Shown: positions 22,804 through 36,435, counted from the first letter of the stretch. The stretch is 64,000 bases of DNA from Phorcus lineatus (GCA_921293015.1 OV121083.1:27024908-27088907), one strand, 5' to 3'. Program-made: numbers and translations. Notes: a model not told the origin generated them from the sequence alone.

Positions 22804-25126
22804 TCATCTTTCGTTACAATTGTAGTAACGTGAGTAACTGTTGTATACATTCTCTTCGATTTTCCTCTCCAACTCTTCAGCCGATGTTCCGCAGTATTTG
22901 TCAACCTGAAGAAAATAAAATCAGAGACAGTCAAACCTACAACATATAAAAAATTAAAACTGTCTCGATTAGAGGCATTCTTCGCCTCAGAGGTTACTCA
23001 AGTCACCGTTCTTTCCATTTCACCTCTGTAACAAGTGGAGTGTTTTCTGGGTTAGAAAATATAACATCCTTATTAGTTATTTTACAATCGATGACATGAT
23101 AACGACTTTTCATAACCGTTAAGAAGACCGAAGTATCATCACCTTTATGATGCGCACATATTTTTCACAAGCAGAAGTAAGTCGGAAATATCAAACGATA
23201 TTTCAATTGATTAAATTCAAGGACAGCATCCACGTTAAAAAATTACCGCCCTTTCCGTAAATGAGATTTCAGATGGAAATAGGGGTGGAGATAGTGGAAG
23301 AGAATGAAATATAGATTAATCCAAATATAATCGAAACGAAGCGGACGTAAAATCAAATGCTCTAAATTTGGATCCGATTCAGGATTACATTAGCGATAAT
23401 TAGTGAATATTTATAATAAGAGTCCTTATAATTATATATTCTTTATAATACTTCACAGTATTATCTTAATTCTAACATGTCTATGAGCACGCACCTTCTG
23501 TATGAATATAATGTTTTATAGTACTCAATATTTAAAGAGCCACTCCGTGAGTTGTTGGAGTCATATATACCAAACTTAATCAATGGTGTCATTTGATCGA
23601 GAAGTATCAACTGTTACCAAAAAGACACATTTTAAAGCTTGTTGGTTTTTTTACAGCGACAATATGAAGGTAGAACGTCGCAATTATGATCGAAAACCGG
23701 ACAGTGGCGCGCGTCAAATATTCAAACGTAATTTTGGAGACTTATCTAAAACAGCCAGGAGGGCAGTTAGGAGTTGATAGTGTTTGTTAGCTTATATGAC
23801 TAGTGTACGTGTATATTGGACGTGATATCTTTACCTCTGTGCATTTATAAGGCTGTTTTTAGATTTTAATGGAAAACCAGTATTTGTCATATATATGTCT
23901 TTTGGACATGAAAAGTTAAGATGTTTTGATTTTATATCACCACATATGACATTTAGATTCGTATCAAAGGTTAATAATATGTTATGAAAATCACGGAGTG
24001 GCTCTTTAAAATCAAATCATATCATATCATATGAAAATGTATCATAAGCATGTTCAAATGGTTGGTTCGCCATATCTACGAATAACGGAACTTGCAAAAT
24101 ATATACATATATACCGTTCGTTCCTTTTTGAAGAAAAGGAAGGTAGGTAACTCTGTTATCTCACATCCGGTGCTCAGAGCGTTCAGCGCATCCTGAAACA
24201 CAAAACAGTTAGACCTAGTTCCTGAAAACAGAATGACTCCACACAGAGAAAATACATCCTCAAAAATATATACGATGACAAGGTTGTAATCTTGTAATCT
24301 CAAGCGGAGATGTCTCGAGTACATACACTATACTCTGAAGTCAAAGTTGTGAGTTTCTAGAAATTTTTCTAACCTTTTGTGACCCATTCTTGTCAATACA
24401 TGGCAAACATGTCAGAGTGGACCAGTCCATTACTTAATTGAATAGGTGTGACCAGCCTGACAATGAACTTTTCATTTCTGCTAATTGGGATTCTGCGTTT
24501 TGCAGTTCTGCGTTTTGGCAGGATACCTCTCCACTAATACGTACACTGGATCCAGGGTAATTTCGACACTTTAATTTTATTACCTCCCTACAACGAAAGC
24601 GAAGTCTGAAAAATGATGTTCGTTGGCAACGAATCTTATTCTTTCAATTACATATATGTATGTACAATCTGTATGCATACCTTGCACCTATTGACCTCTA
24701 TTTTGAGAAACGCAACGTCTGGATGTTTAGCTGATAATGCCTGAAATTACGAAGGAGAAATTTTAGAAAACGTTCTCGAATATTCAAGGATGAATGATAA
24801 TTTAAACCTAGGTTCATAATAATAATAATTTGCATATCAGATTCTTATGGGGCAGTAGCATGATGTTTTAGGTAAACAATGAAGACAAAAAAAAACACCA
24901 AATGGTATGTCCAAGAAGAAATCGCTTGATCTTCCAAAAACGATATCTCTAGTTTTAGATGATAAAGGAGCCTACTCCACAATACGCTCGAGCTCACCTC
25001 ATACGCTTCCCCGGCTGCCGAGCACCTGTCATCACAAACAGAGTGGAAGTAGATGACAACCAGTCTTCGCCAGTTGTCAGCGAGTGCGTCCTCGAATTCA
25101 ACCTTGGTTATTAAAACATAATTTGG
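22804..25126 (-). CDS. Thioredoxin-like gene C with altered active site, 3' four exons
   Basis: Exons on the minus strand: exon 2 ends at 24998 and starts at 25102 (acceptor AAG, the position matching the sister genes) or 25126 (acceptor CTCAG, adding PNYVLITK). Then come 24740-24681 (ALSAKHPDVAFLKIEVNRCK), 24192-24115 (26 residues with ELPTFLFFKKERT) and 22905-22804 (33 residues, stop TGA). Introns are phase 0 and the frame is open throughout, giving about 114-122 residues plus an unseen first exon. The fold is thioredoxin: exon borders, the cis-proline and the ELPTF strand are kept. The catalytic centre is changed: the tryptophan is Val, the two cysteines are separated by three residues (CDDRC), and the buried Asp is Tyr (VVIYFHS). 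The C-terminus is longer than in the sister genes and rich in Tyr and Asn. It could be a redox-inactive or altered-specificity thioredoxin, or a young pseudogene. Confidence 0.8.
23532..24009. mobile_element. ~478-bp inverted-repeat element, copy 1
   Basis: Ends are TTAAAGAGCCACTCCGTGA and its reverse complement. The interior matches copy 2 (31865-32347), including a shared stretch around AACGTCGCAATTATGATCG. The small plus ORF inside (23583-23777) is not conserved as a frame in copy 2, so it is not a gene. It lies in the last intron of thioredoxin gene C. TTAA at both ends could be a target duplication or part of the repeat. Confidence 0.85.
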
Positions 25127-25362
25127 CTGAGGTAACGATATATGAGACAAGCATACTTGTAAATTTGAAGTGTAACATTTGATATCAAATATGCTTATAT
25201 GACAGAGACATATATAATATTGCTTTCTCGAATTCAACCAAGGGTATTAAAAATTCGTCTGTGATAACGATATATGAGAAAAGAATACTTGTAACTTTGT
25301 AATGTCACATTTGATATCCCATATGCTCACATAACAACAAATATATCATACTTGCATGTGTG
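25091..25362. repeat. 136-bp tandem duplication across the 5' edge of thioredoxin C exon 2
   Basis: Two diverged copies start at 25091 and 25227, each with CTCGAATTCAACC...AACGATATATGAGA...CATTTGATATC. The unit contains the first codons of exon 2 (minus strand VEFE) and the intron before it, so both copies keep an AG that could serve as an acceptor. Confidence 0.8.
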
Positions 25363-28300
25363 CAGATTTAACTCTCACTCATCCTTGCAGCCGTGATCTC
25401 TACATTCCTATCTTGCTGAGGACGATACGTAATATACATGTATGACAAAGGGCTTAGATAGATATTGGAGGAACCGGTTGAAACTGTTAATCCCCAGAGA
25501 TATAGGTTATTCTCTAAGCTATCATGACATAGTTAAGTAAATAAATTCACTCTTCATAAGATTCCGAATTGCTTAACGCAGCATTAAATGTGGTGACACG
25601 TGGTCCTGTGCATAGTTTAGTTGATCGCTATTAGTAAAATTCAGCAACGTCGGGCGCGGCTCGCCGAAGGGTGGGTTTACTGCGTCATTGCTGCTTGAAC
25701 AGAGAGTTTGAAAGATGATTCTCTAACCCACTCTGAGACACAAGGTGAAAAACTTGTGGTGTCTACATGGGCAAGTGACTTAGTTCAAAATGTGCCTCTG
25801 TTCCCCAAGCAGGAAATGGGTACCTGGTGACGCAGTGTTTCTAGCAACAAATATGTCAGTTTGAGTTAGAGTCATGGAGCATAGAGCGCTTTGAGTCGAT
25901 AAAGAAGATTCAGCGCTACATACAAGCTATCCTTGATTATTATTATTTCAATTAATTGAATAACGTCTCACCCACCTATGTCAGTTAAATTTCCCCGATC
26001 AATATGCGCTCTAACCCTTCTTGCTGATTGTGTTTGAAACTGGAGCCTTTAATACATTCTAGGTCTTGATTCAGCAAGTCTAGACCAACAATACACATGA
26101 AACCGCAAAAACCGAAAAAATAGATATTTAAAAAACGTATTTCATTTGAAAAAAAGTATTTCATATTCTAAATCTTAGCTAGTCTAGCTGCACTCTACAA
26201 AATATTTAATTGAACGTTGTCCTTTGTGTGAACCCCTTGTTTTCACATGCTTATCAATAACTGACGGTAACATATTGAAGATTAAAATAACAAAAACGCT
26301 TTGTTGATTTGCTATTCAGTAACAATTCTTTATTGGTAAACTTATCTCTTTTTTTTATACAAGATAAATATAATTTTAAACCTGTATGGATATATTATCA
26401 TTTGCATTAATTTGTATATAATTTTTGTCAATAGAGACTTGTCATCTGTATAAATATTTTCGCACACATTAGTCAAGAAGAGAATTGTACACATAGTAAC
26501 AGCTTTTAAACATGTGTACATGTTCACCTTCATCAAAAATGGAGAAACAAACACTTTGCTGAGCTTCGGAACTTTGCAATGTGTGCTAACAGCACTATTA
26601 TTCCCATACACATACAACCTCAATTAATGCACTATATCCACTACCAACGAAAGCTTATAAAAATGAAGTACATTTACTTCGAGTAGAGCAAGGACGTGTA
26701 TAGACCTCTATAAATTCTTGAGTAGAGGTAACAACAAACAATTGTCAATGAAGAAAAATCGTTTTCCTGACGAAAGCGAATTTTCAGTGTCTTCAATACA
26801 ACAGCACCACCATCAACAAAATAAACGAACCCAATTCATCCACTATGGCCATTACTCAACATATTGTTTAACGAAATTGCCCATCTGTGACAATGTTGGA
26901 TCTACTCACCTTACTGCTCACACTGGTTATGATCATGATGCTCTCTTGTTCACTGAACGGTCAGTTGGTCAAGCTCTCCCGCCAAGGTTGTCTCTACAAA
27001 GAAAGGATGACCCTCGTTTACCGGTAGTGTCGCGGTCAGTTTAACGGCTGCATTAACTTGTGACAAACTTAGTTAAAGTGGCCATATGCATTGCAGATAA
27101 ACTGCCACCTGGACAGTGACCTACATGCAGTGGTCAGTTGGCTATTTGACCTACATTTGACCCCCGGTCTCCGGGGGTGGTACATTCACATATGCTTGAA
27201 GGTTCAGTCGGACAGAGGTTCAGTAACTTTGAAATGATATGACTTATTTCCCAAAATACTTTACATAGGAACTTTTACACGGTTTAAAATAAATCGTTAA
27301 GGTTACAAGTTTTGCTGTTCTTCTTAAATCAGATTCAAAACTCCTCGCGAGAATCTTTTCATAGAGGAATATGCTACATTCATAAATAATCTGTAACTTT
27401 TAGTGAGTAAAGATACACACGTACGTTTCTTCAATAATGTGATTCATGTGAAACATTGCGTAAGTATATACATAATATTATATATATGCTGCATACATGA
27501 TAACGAATAGAATAAAGGCACAATTAAGTACCTCCTCAAATTCCCTTTCTACACATATACCTTTGTCGTAGCAAAGACATATCTATGAATAAAGTCAATT
27601 CTAATCGAGAAATAGTTACCTACCTTTAAACAGTTTTCAAAAGTGGTTCTCCAGACAGAAATTACTGTCACAAATCTTTCAAATGTGAACACCAGAAATG
27701 TCTTTACAATTTCAGAGATGCATCAGAATATTGATTCTTATAAACGTTAAGATAGTGAAATTGCATATCTAAATCATATCAATAAGGAAACATCTCCGGT
27801 CTCAAGAAATCTTCATTTATTGCCATTCTATCGGTAGGCCTGGGGTTTGTTTACATGTTACACACGAAACGTCAACACAATTTCTTCAAATTCTGTTTAG
27901 AATTAGTCTCAGTTTGTCGCAGACAGTTTCCATGGCAACTGGGACATAAGCCTTTTCTCGCATTACGATGGGTGTAATAGCTTTTATTCCTTGCATGTTT
28001 ATTTGATAATCAAACCAGCTGTACAAATTGTTCAGTCAAGGCTTCGAAATACCTAAAAACATTCTCAGTTTGGCGACAATGGATGTAGAGAGACAGGGTA
28101 CGAGGTCACAGGGAATATGGATTCGACCTAAACGCTTTTTTCAAAACTAGTTCACGTTGATAGCGTGAGGAATTTTGCGACAGCACTCCGGTGAAGTATT
28201 TGAGCGTCTGATCATAGTGAACCTGAGAGGATGGTTTCACTTTATTTATATAATATGTTTGCTGGATCCACTATAGAAGGAAGACTTCAGCAACCCTGCA

Positions 28301-28389
28301 TCTACTGAATCCTGCGAGCATTGGCTGGAGCATGCGGAAATCATACGAATGCAATGCGATGGTTAATAAATACTGCAAAAAAAACCAAC
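25363..28389. other. Spacer upstream of thioredoxin gene C exon 2
   Basis: The missing first exon of gene C should lie here if the gene is whole, but I could not single it out. No other gene or repeat recognised. Confidence 0.45.
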
Positions 28390-28880
28390 CCAGTGTGTAT
28401 AAGATAAGATAAGATAAGATAAGATAAGATAAGATAAGATAAGATAACCTTTATTGTCCCAAAAGGGAAATTTGTTTTGTATAATTACAATTCTATAGAA
28501 TGAAGACAAATAATAACATAATATTAAAAAACAATTCATGTCAAAACGGTTAAGATAGACAGATAATTTACTTAATTTACATGAAAAACATGATGCAACA
28601 TTAGACAGAATTTATTTCTCTAATGCTGCAGGGAATGAATGATTGGCGGAACCTGTTTGTTCGAAAAGTCGGCATACGCAGCCTACGTCCAGAAGGTATT
28701 GTCGTATATTCCAAGAAAAGTGGATGGGAAGAATCTCCCAAAATTTTGTTTCCTTTTTTCGATAACTGCTGCTCATAAAAACTGCCGATCGTTTCAATAG
28801 GAAGCCCAATAATCTTAGATGCAGTATTCACGATTTTTATCTGATGGAATGAAGCTTGCGAGTCTTTAGTGACGAGCAAT
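28390..28880 (-). mobile_element. CR1/Rex1-like LINE 3' fragment with (TTATC)n tail
   Basis: The minus frame ending near 28601 reads IVNTASKIIGLPIETIGSFY then DSSHPLFLEY, SGRRLRMPTFRTNRFRQSF, the well-known C-terminus of CR1/L2/Rex1-type reverse transcriptases. The 3' end has GGGACAATAAAGGTTATC followed by (TTATC)n at 28442-28397. Everything before the last 90 codons is missing (5' truncation). Confidence 0.88.
28397..28446. repeat. (GATAA)n microsatellite, LINE tail
   Basis: About ten GATAA units. On the LINE's strand this is the TTATC repeat typical of such tails. Confidence 0.95.
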
Positions 28881-29149
28881 ACAATCTAAATGAATTCCAG
28901 AAGTTTTTATAAGTACCTATTGAAGAAAAATTGCATACAAGACCATGGTCAAATTATATAGACCTAAACAATGCCATGATATACACTAAATAATGAATAG
29001 AGGATCTTACCAAAATGTCGATTTCAAATATATCAACATGAGTTGATAACAGATAAAAAATATCCCGGGTAACGAGGTTGAGATTATCTATTATCAAAAA
29101 TTATTTTATTACATTTCCATAGAAATGTACTTCCCTGCAACTATCACCC

Positions 29150-31332
29150 CGTGGGTTTAGAACAAGAAGGTACCAAGTGCACTTTTCATAGTTTTGAGAA
29201 AAACGCTTTTAAAGGTTTCATGTGATCATTGCAATTATTTTGCTGTTGTTTATCGGTCTGACATGTACCTCTAGTGGTTGTATGTCGGTTATGAATAAAG
29301 TCAATCTTTTATCTTTTACCATTTTCTGATTAGGCTAATTATTGCAGTTGGTACTTTTGAAAATCACGGAAAACACAAATATGTTTGGAGCAAAAAGGTA
29401 CCAAGTGCCGCTTAGTACCTTATGACTGAACGTTTTGGAAAGAAATTCAGAGAAAAAAGTCCCAAGAGACACTTGGTACCTTTTTGTACACAACAGTTTT
29501 CAAGTTTGCAGTCAAGATTATAGGTACCAAGTGGCATTTGGTACCCTTTTGTACAATTTTTGGTTAAGTTAAGACAAACATTTGTAATATTTGGGGGTTT
29601 TTTTGCAGTTACATCGCTAAGATTAGTTGTTAACCACACATTGGTCATTGTAAGTGTATATTTGGATTTTAATGATGATACAAAGACATTTAAAAATTGA
29701 ATAAATATATCTTTATCCATACATTTCACAATCTATAGAGAACAAATTTATTAGATATTTTTGTTAATGAGTGTCATCTTAAAGGGGGAGGAGCACGTAT
29801 TTTTTTTAAATTGTATTTTGTTAACATTTTCTCCAATAAATTGTAGTAAATGCCAAATATATTTAAGGGTCAAACATCTCATGAATTTTTATAATCATTT
29901 TTCATAGAAGGAATTTTTGGGTTTGCCTAGCTTAACCAAACTTAATAGAATGCCTTGCAATTGGTCACATTTGTTTTATTTTTCGAGAGATACCCCAAAC
30001 CCAACACTGTATTGCAAGTGATTGTGCGAATACTATTACATTGTTGGAAATGAATTAAATCAGATAAATAATTAATTATTCATTTAAAATTTTAAAGGGA
30101 GAGTTTTGATATATTTCCTTTTTGAAGATATGCATAATGATAACTGAAACTTTCTTCACTTCTATTGGTGAAGGGTGTATTAGCTCATGAATACATATAC
30201 ATTTTCTATATCTGTGTGCTGTGATGTTGTGACAGCAAAAAATAAATAGTCCTTTGATGCAATGAGTGTGATGTTATTAATTATGATGAAAATAGCAATG
30301 GCACTAACACTGACTGCCATACACTTAATCTGATAATCTGTAACAAAGATGTGTTTCTAACAACCCAAGCAAATTATATAATTACACCATGCACATATTC
30401 AATATATTTCTAAACAATGTAATACGACTTTGCTTTCATACTTTGAAATAAAAACACTACCAAATTTCATAGCAAATAGATGATAGGAAATCATAACTTT
30501 GTTGTCTGTAAAAAAACACCTAATAATTCAGAGAGTTTTTTCGTTGGTCAACATCCCTTAATGATTTATCTTTAGAGTCAATTTTAGTTGGATCAATGAA
30601 ATAATGTTTAGTTTGGTAACCTATCATTTTCAATATCCCAAAATCAAATAATTGTGGTGGAAAAGTGAAAGTTGTAACAACGAGTTGTCATTTCTTCTTT
30701 TTCTTATAGAGTTGCTTTCAGCCTCTTTTAAGGGTTTTACTATTATTAAGTTTAATGAAATAATTAGATTATGCTCTTCTTCCAGCTGAATTTACTTTCA
30801 TTCCAATGTTCTTAATTTCATCCAGTCATTATCTTTTTTCAACCTTGATTCTTTAATAACTGGCGATTCATTTGCCTCATTAGTCTAAAGGCCAAATTAT
30901 CCATCCATGACAAATCATTTCACCCCATTATTTAGATAAAAAGTATTACACAGAGAAACAAGGGGTGTCACCAAGCACAGAATATCTAAAAGAGATTGCA
31001 AAATTAGACAAAAATAGACTTTAATAGTCATTTTACATAAGACAAACCGGCACTTGGTACCTTTTTGCTTACAACAGTTTGTCCGTTGAGTGGTAAATTT
31101 ATGCACTTGGTACCTTTTTACCCGCAGCGTATAGCACTTGGTACCTTTTTGCTCCAAACTTTTCTGAGTTATGCACTTGGTACCTTTTCATTCTCTCATT
31201 ATCTCATTAATTAATTAAGATATTAATTCCAAACTTTGCTGAGATGTGGCATGTATTGTACAAATTCCATTTCTGTCAAAAAGTGAAAAAGTGCCAAAAG
31301 TGCACTTGGTACCTTCTTGTTCTAAACCCACG
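29150..31332. mobile_element. 2.18-kb inverted-repeat element with clustered GGTACC motifs
   Basis: A 37-bp inverted repeat bounds it: CGTGGGTTTAGAACAAGAAG onward at 29150-29186 and the exact reverse complement at 31296-31332. The motif GCACTTGGTACCTTTTT, or its complement, recurs about ten times, only near the ends: near 29169, 29396, 29465, 29521 and 29540 on the left and 31048, 31101, 31133, 31173 and 31303 on the right. The middle 1.4 kb is AT-rich without the motif or a recognisable gene. No clear target duplication. It fits a non-autonomous DNA transposon with subterminal transposase-binding repeats; family unknown. Confidence 0.8.
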
Positions 31333-31864
31333 TCCCCTCAATATGTTCCCTGCGTTCAAGAACATGAACTTTCCCGGAATGTTCGTCAGCGAACAATCAC
31401 TGTTAACAGAATGATACCCACTGCAAAACAAATAAAAGGCTATCCTTACTATACCTACAATGGCAATCTTATTGGGGTTCACATTTTCATACTTATAACT
31501 TTCATCTATAGGATAACTAATTTACATTTTCGCACATTAGAAACGCTCTTGGTTAAAAGACAATTTTTTGTTGTGATGGATCTAGGTCTACTCAGATGAA
31601 CAAATATTTCATGTCAGCAATAAAAACCTTGCGAATTCCTCAAAGCAAAGTAAATGAATTTGAGTGAATGAATTGCATTAGATATCATAGAGGAAACACC
31701 TGACCGTAAACATCTTTTACTTTGATAATCGCCCGGTGTTTAAAGATTGATTTGTCCCAGCTGGAGAACTGTAGCTATATAACCTCTTCCCCCAATATCA
31801 TCGAGGCGACGTCAGGGTATCAAAGAGCCTATTTTGTAGCTAGGTTTGACCAAGCACACGTTTA

Positions 31865-32347
31865 TTAAAGAGCCACTCCGTGAGTTGTTGGAGTCATATA
31901 TATGCCAAACTTAATGGTGCCATTTGATCACGAAGTATCGACTGTTACCAAAAAGACACATTTGAAAGCTTATTGTTTTTTTACAGTGACAATATGAAGG
32001 TAGAACGTCGCAATTATGATCGAAAACCGGACAGTGGCGCGCGTCAAATAGTCAAACGTAATTTTGGAGACTTACCGTATCTAAAACAGCCAGGAGGGCA
32101 GTTAGGAGTTGATAGTGTTTGTTAGGTTATATAGTCTAACTAGTATCCATGTATATTGGACGTGATATTTACACCTCTGTGCATTTATGAAGCTGTTTTT
32201 AGATTATATATATATATATATGTCTTTTGGACATGAAAAGTTAAAATGTGTTGATTTTATATCACCACATAATAAAAACATTATGACATTTAGGTTCGTA
32301 TCAAAGGTAAAAAAATATGTTATGAAAATCACGGAGTGGCTCTTTAA
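31865..32347. mobile_element. ~483-bp inverted-repeat element, copy 2
   Basis: Same ends and interior as 23532-24009, with small indels (for example an (AT)n stretch near 32205). No transposase, so it is non-autonomous. Confidence 0.85.
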
Positions 32348-35300
32348 ATCAAGGTTGATGAATTCTGACTTTCTGAGTATGCGATTGAAAGAGCCTAGAG
32401 TTTCATACGTGTCTCACATCTTTGACTGAAAAATGATTCTCACGTACTTGGTTAACGCATCAATCATATAAGTGGGTCACGTTGGTGACAATTTGTGACG
32501 ATGGCAGCCATGTCTATCAAGGGAGACAACTCTATAACCGTGATCTTATGAATGTTCCCGATCATCAACCGGAACGCTGTAGTTCGATTCACATGCGTAT
32601 AACACAAACATACATTACATGATGTGAGTTCTGGATTCCTTGCTTGCAACTCATCATATGACAATAGAAGAAAGTTTTACTGGAGCGGTTTTTTCTGTAC
32701 CTGTTTTTCGAAATCACTAGATCAATAGTATATGTAACCCGGACCGATTCTTTTTTTAAAATTGAATGAACATGTTACAAAACAAACAATCGATTACTGA
32801 ACGAATGTATTTTTCTGTAATGCAGTCTTTTTTTTATACACATGGAATAAAGTATTGCAACACCAATTTTCTTCTATTTCTGTCCAGGTTCTGAAGCCTT
32901 TAGATTAGAGTGTATTCGAATTAATTTAAGAACTCATGTCATAAATGCATTACAGAAAGAAAGAAATGAGCCAAGCACCTCACAGACATCTTTAGTGTCT
33001 TGTTCAGTTCACGGGGTGAAGTTTTGAAACAGTCACTTTTGTCCATACGGGTTAACACAAACTACTGACTTACGACAGTCATTGAAAATGCAACTGTGTT
33101 GCAATATTTTTCTCAAGGTGTATACAAATTTGTTCTTAGATTTTATCAATCGCTTAACTAAGGATGTGTTCTGCCAAAATTAATGTATTTGTTGCAATAA
33201 TGTACCGTCGTGTAGAGGGAATATTGAATAATTGATTTAGTACAAAAAGTGTAACTGTGAAAAGTGTGAACTTATAAAATGGATGTTTTATATTCGAAAT
33301 AGAATCATTTAAAAAAAGAAGGATTAACTCAACAAAGCATACCAAACTGGAATAACACCCCAACAGATCAAATTTCGAGGTTTGATATTTTCGTGGTTTA
33401 GGGGTTGTAAATATGTGTACATTTTTGTTTTATTTTTATTTTCGTAGTTTCAGCTATTACATCGAGATAAATTGTTTAAGATAACTTCTTTGTCCTCTTT
33501 AACCACTCCTGAACATGGTTTATAACATCAATAATTCAAGTTATGACACATCCCGTCCGGATTTGGAGAAGCTAAGCGATTTGGAATACGCTGATTTAGC
33601 AAGATGGTTACGACGTCCGTTGTTCAGATCATGTTTGAGGTTTACATTTTCACAACGCTTTCTGATTTGTTTTCGAATTAAACGGTATTCAGAAATTTTA
33701 TATAAAGCAATAAGTTGTCATAAACATGGAAAAATTTTAACATAAAAAATCGCAGTCAAAATTGTGAAATTAATCATAAATGGGACTTACATTTCATCGA
33801 TAAACTGGATCTCTCTGTGTTAGAAACAACTTAATTTGTTATTCTATTCGCGTGCATCTCGCTTACAATTCATGTATAGAATTCATTATATTTAATATGC
33901 TCTCTACATGCGACGAAAACTATGAATTTATAACAAATTTATGTTTATGCCAAATATTATTGTTCGGTCACGTGAATTCGAGAATAGCAAACAATGCGAA
34001 GGCCCAAATTACTACATTAATCAATAAATATGCAATTTTGAACATTAAATACAATATATATAAGTCTGATTCACTTTATGATTTCCGGAATGATATTTTT
34101 TCTTAATCGTTCAACTGTCACAATTCTTGTATTTACGTGTAGACACGAGTAAAACATGCATTGAATAAATAGCCTGTATGAAATATACATGTATATATGT
34201 TGATTTGTGTTTCAATAAAAGCTATATGTATGTCACAATCATACGATATTTTAATATATCATATATAACAGTAAAATGAGTGACGCTGAAATAACATCAG
34301 ATGTGCTCGTGGTCAGTTCTTTGTATTCTGATTTTTTAAAAATATTTCACCTCCTCTAGATTGTCATGCCATCATCCTGATAGACATGCTATGTATCAAA
34401 TGATAAAGCTACGTAAAAACATTCAGAACATTAGAGCTAATGAACTTGTCTTGTAATCTCTCATTTGATACATATGTTTTCAGAAACTTAATAAAAACGT
34501 CGACTAGAGGTTCACCAAAAAGCGTCAACAAAGAACTGTAGGCTGAGGTTACTCAAGTCCTTAATCTTCCAGTCCGCTTAAAATCGATCGTGCTCCGAGG
34601 AATAAAAGTTTCAAAATATTGACATTTTCGAGATTCGATCTCGTTCTGTCGAGGGCTTTCCTCTCTACCCGGTCTGACCGCATTCTGACGTAGCGCACAT
34701 TCTGACACCTCATGAGAGCAAACATCGATAATTATGGTCCACATGTAACAAAGGTTACGTAGGATATTGATTAGCAGCAGGCCATGGCATATCGAAGCGG
34801 CTGTAAAATATCCCACATGTGTCACAATACTTATGTTATTTCTTTCAAAGAGTTCAAACACAAAAAACAGCCATTGAGAGACTTCCCTACCCAGTTCGAT
34901 TATCTCCGATCTTTGTCAACAAGGTCAATAACAGGTGACTTGTATGGTTTGCAATGGACCGTTTATGGCCGGGTTACTTTCGTTTAAGGCAAATTGACTT
35001 GATTTTAATGTTTGAGTGTTTATACAAATTCTGCTCATTAAAACAACGTCCTTAAAATTATTGGGTTTATATCATTTTATTATATTATCATATTTAGACT
35101 TCATGACATCAACAGGTCTTGTAGCGTGAAAAAGATAAACTAAAGGGCAAAGGACATGTCACCAGTCTAATGAAACCAATAATCTTCCAAGTGAATAAAA
35201 AAGGTATTTCCTCTGCACACTGATCTGAGAGTAGTCCTTATAATTGCATGTTCTGCCGTGAGTAGGGTAACATTAAAGCGATAACAGAAATGTGCCTTAA

Positions 35301-36435
35301 CAGGATTTCGTCAGACCGTGTTGAGAATAAACCTCCGAACCTCCTCCGTTAGTCAATGTTTATTGACAACTTGATTCCTTTGTCGATTTTTATCAAATAA
35401 CTGCTAGTTAAAAACTAAAGTGTAATTAAACAGATTACATTCGCAGAAACACTATGTAGTATCATATTGTCTTGAGAACCAACTAAACTAGACAGTACAT
35501 TTTGAAGAATTACTTATACATAAGAACAATGCATCAGGTGAACGTGAAACATTTACCTAGAAACATTTGTGTTTTTCTACTACAATAAAGAAGTTATTTT
35601 ATTAATTTCTGACTTATCAAAATCATTAAAAATTAATCTGGAAGTAGTTTTCCCCCACACTGTTGAAAATGATGAGGGTTATTTTGCCCGTGAGTAGTTC
35701 TTCAATAAACATATTTATTTCGCACCCTTATTTTGGGATTTGACATGTCACCAATCCAAAAATTATCACGCTTTGTATATTATTTGACAACAAGGAAACT
35801 TTATTCTTTATGATTTCAAAGACTCTATCATACAACCAATGATTCGACATGCCGTAGTTACTCTACAATATGCAACAATTATAGGTACAATTTAAGTCGG
35901 TGTCCATTGAATACTCTCAATAATGTTCAGTTTCATGATAGACGCCATATGGTAACTACCGCGACTTCTATCACAATAATGATAATGATAATTTAAAATC
36001 TTGTTGCTTATCTGTTTAGTGTTGCTTCTGTGAAATGACACTTTGAAAATAGATATTGAGCCAAAATATTGCTTCTAGGCTCTCAAAAAATCTATATCAT
36101 AACTTATGTAATATAGTCAGGGTGGCAATGTTCGAGAAATAACAATAACTCTATCTCTTTAAGCTCAAACGAAATGTCTTAGAATGTTCATACATTCCTA
36201 TTTAAAAAATTTCGCAAACGTTAACATTTTTAGTATTTAAAGAATGAACAAGTTCATTTTTAGCAACTAAGATTTAATTATTAAATGATAATTAGATATG
36301 ATGTTGCGTTGATAGGACTTCTTCGCCATTGTTTTATGATCTAGTCAATGACTATACATTACTCTATATCTATAAGTCTAATGTTTTCAGTAAAATCACA
36401 AGAAACCATATTTAGCCCTTCGCTTATTTTGGCTG
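32348..36435. other. Spacer between thioredoxin C and D
   Basis: AT-rich and without recognisable genes. A more GC-balanced patch at 34550-34980 has short frames on both strands with no family resemblance. Confidence 0.45.

Noticed and set aside
23583-23777. 64-codon basic frame in the 478-bp element
   Set aside because: The second copy of the element does not keep the frame.
26718-27044. 108-codon plus-strand frame near thioredoxin C
   Set aside because: Polar, His/Gln-rich chance composition, no splice context or family resemblance.
34600-34720. tRNA-like A and B box resemblance (GGTCAGACCGGGTAGAG, GATCGAATCTC) on the minus strand
   Set aside because: Both boxes are degenerate and the stems do not pair; not supported as a tRNA or SINE.
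36310-36345. GGACTTCTTCGCC on the plus strand, resembling DFFA of thioredoxin
   Set aside because: Only four residues match; the flanking codons are stops or unrelated.
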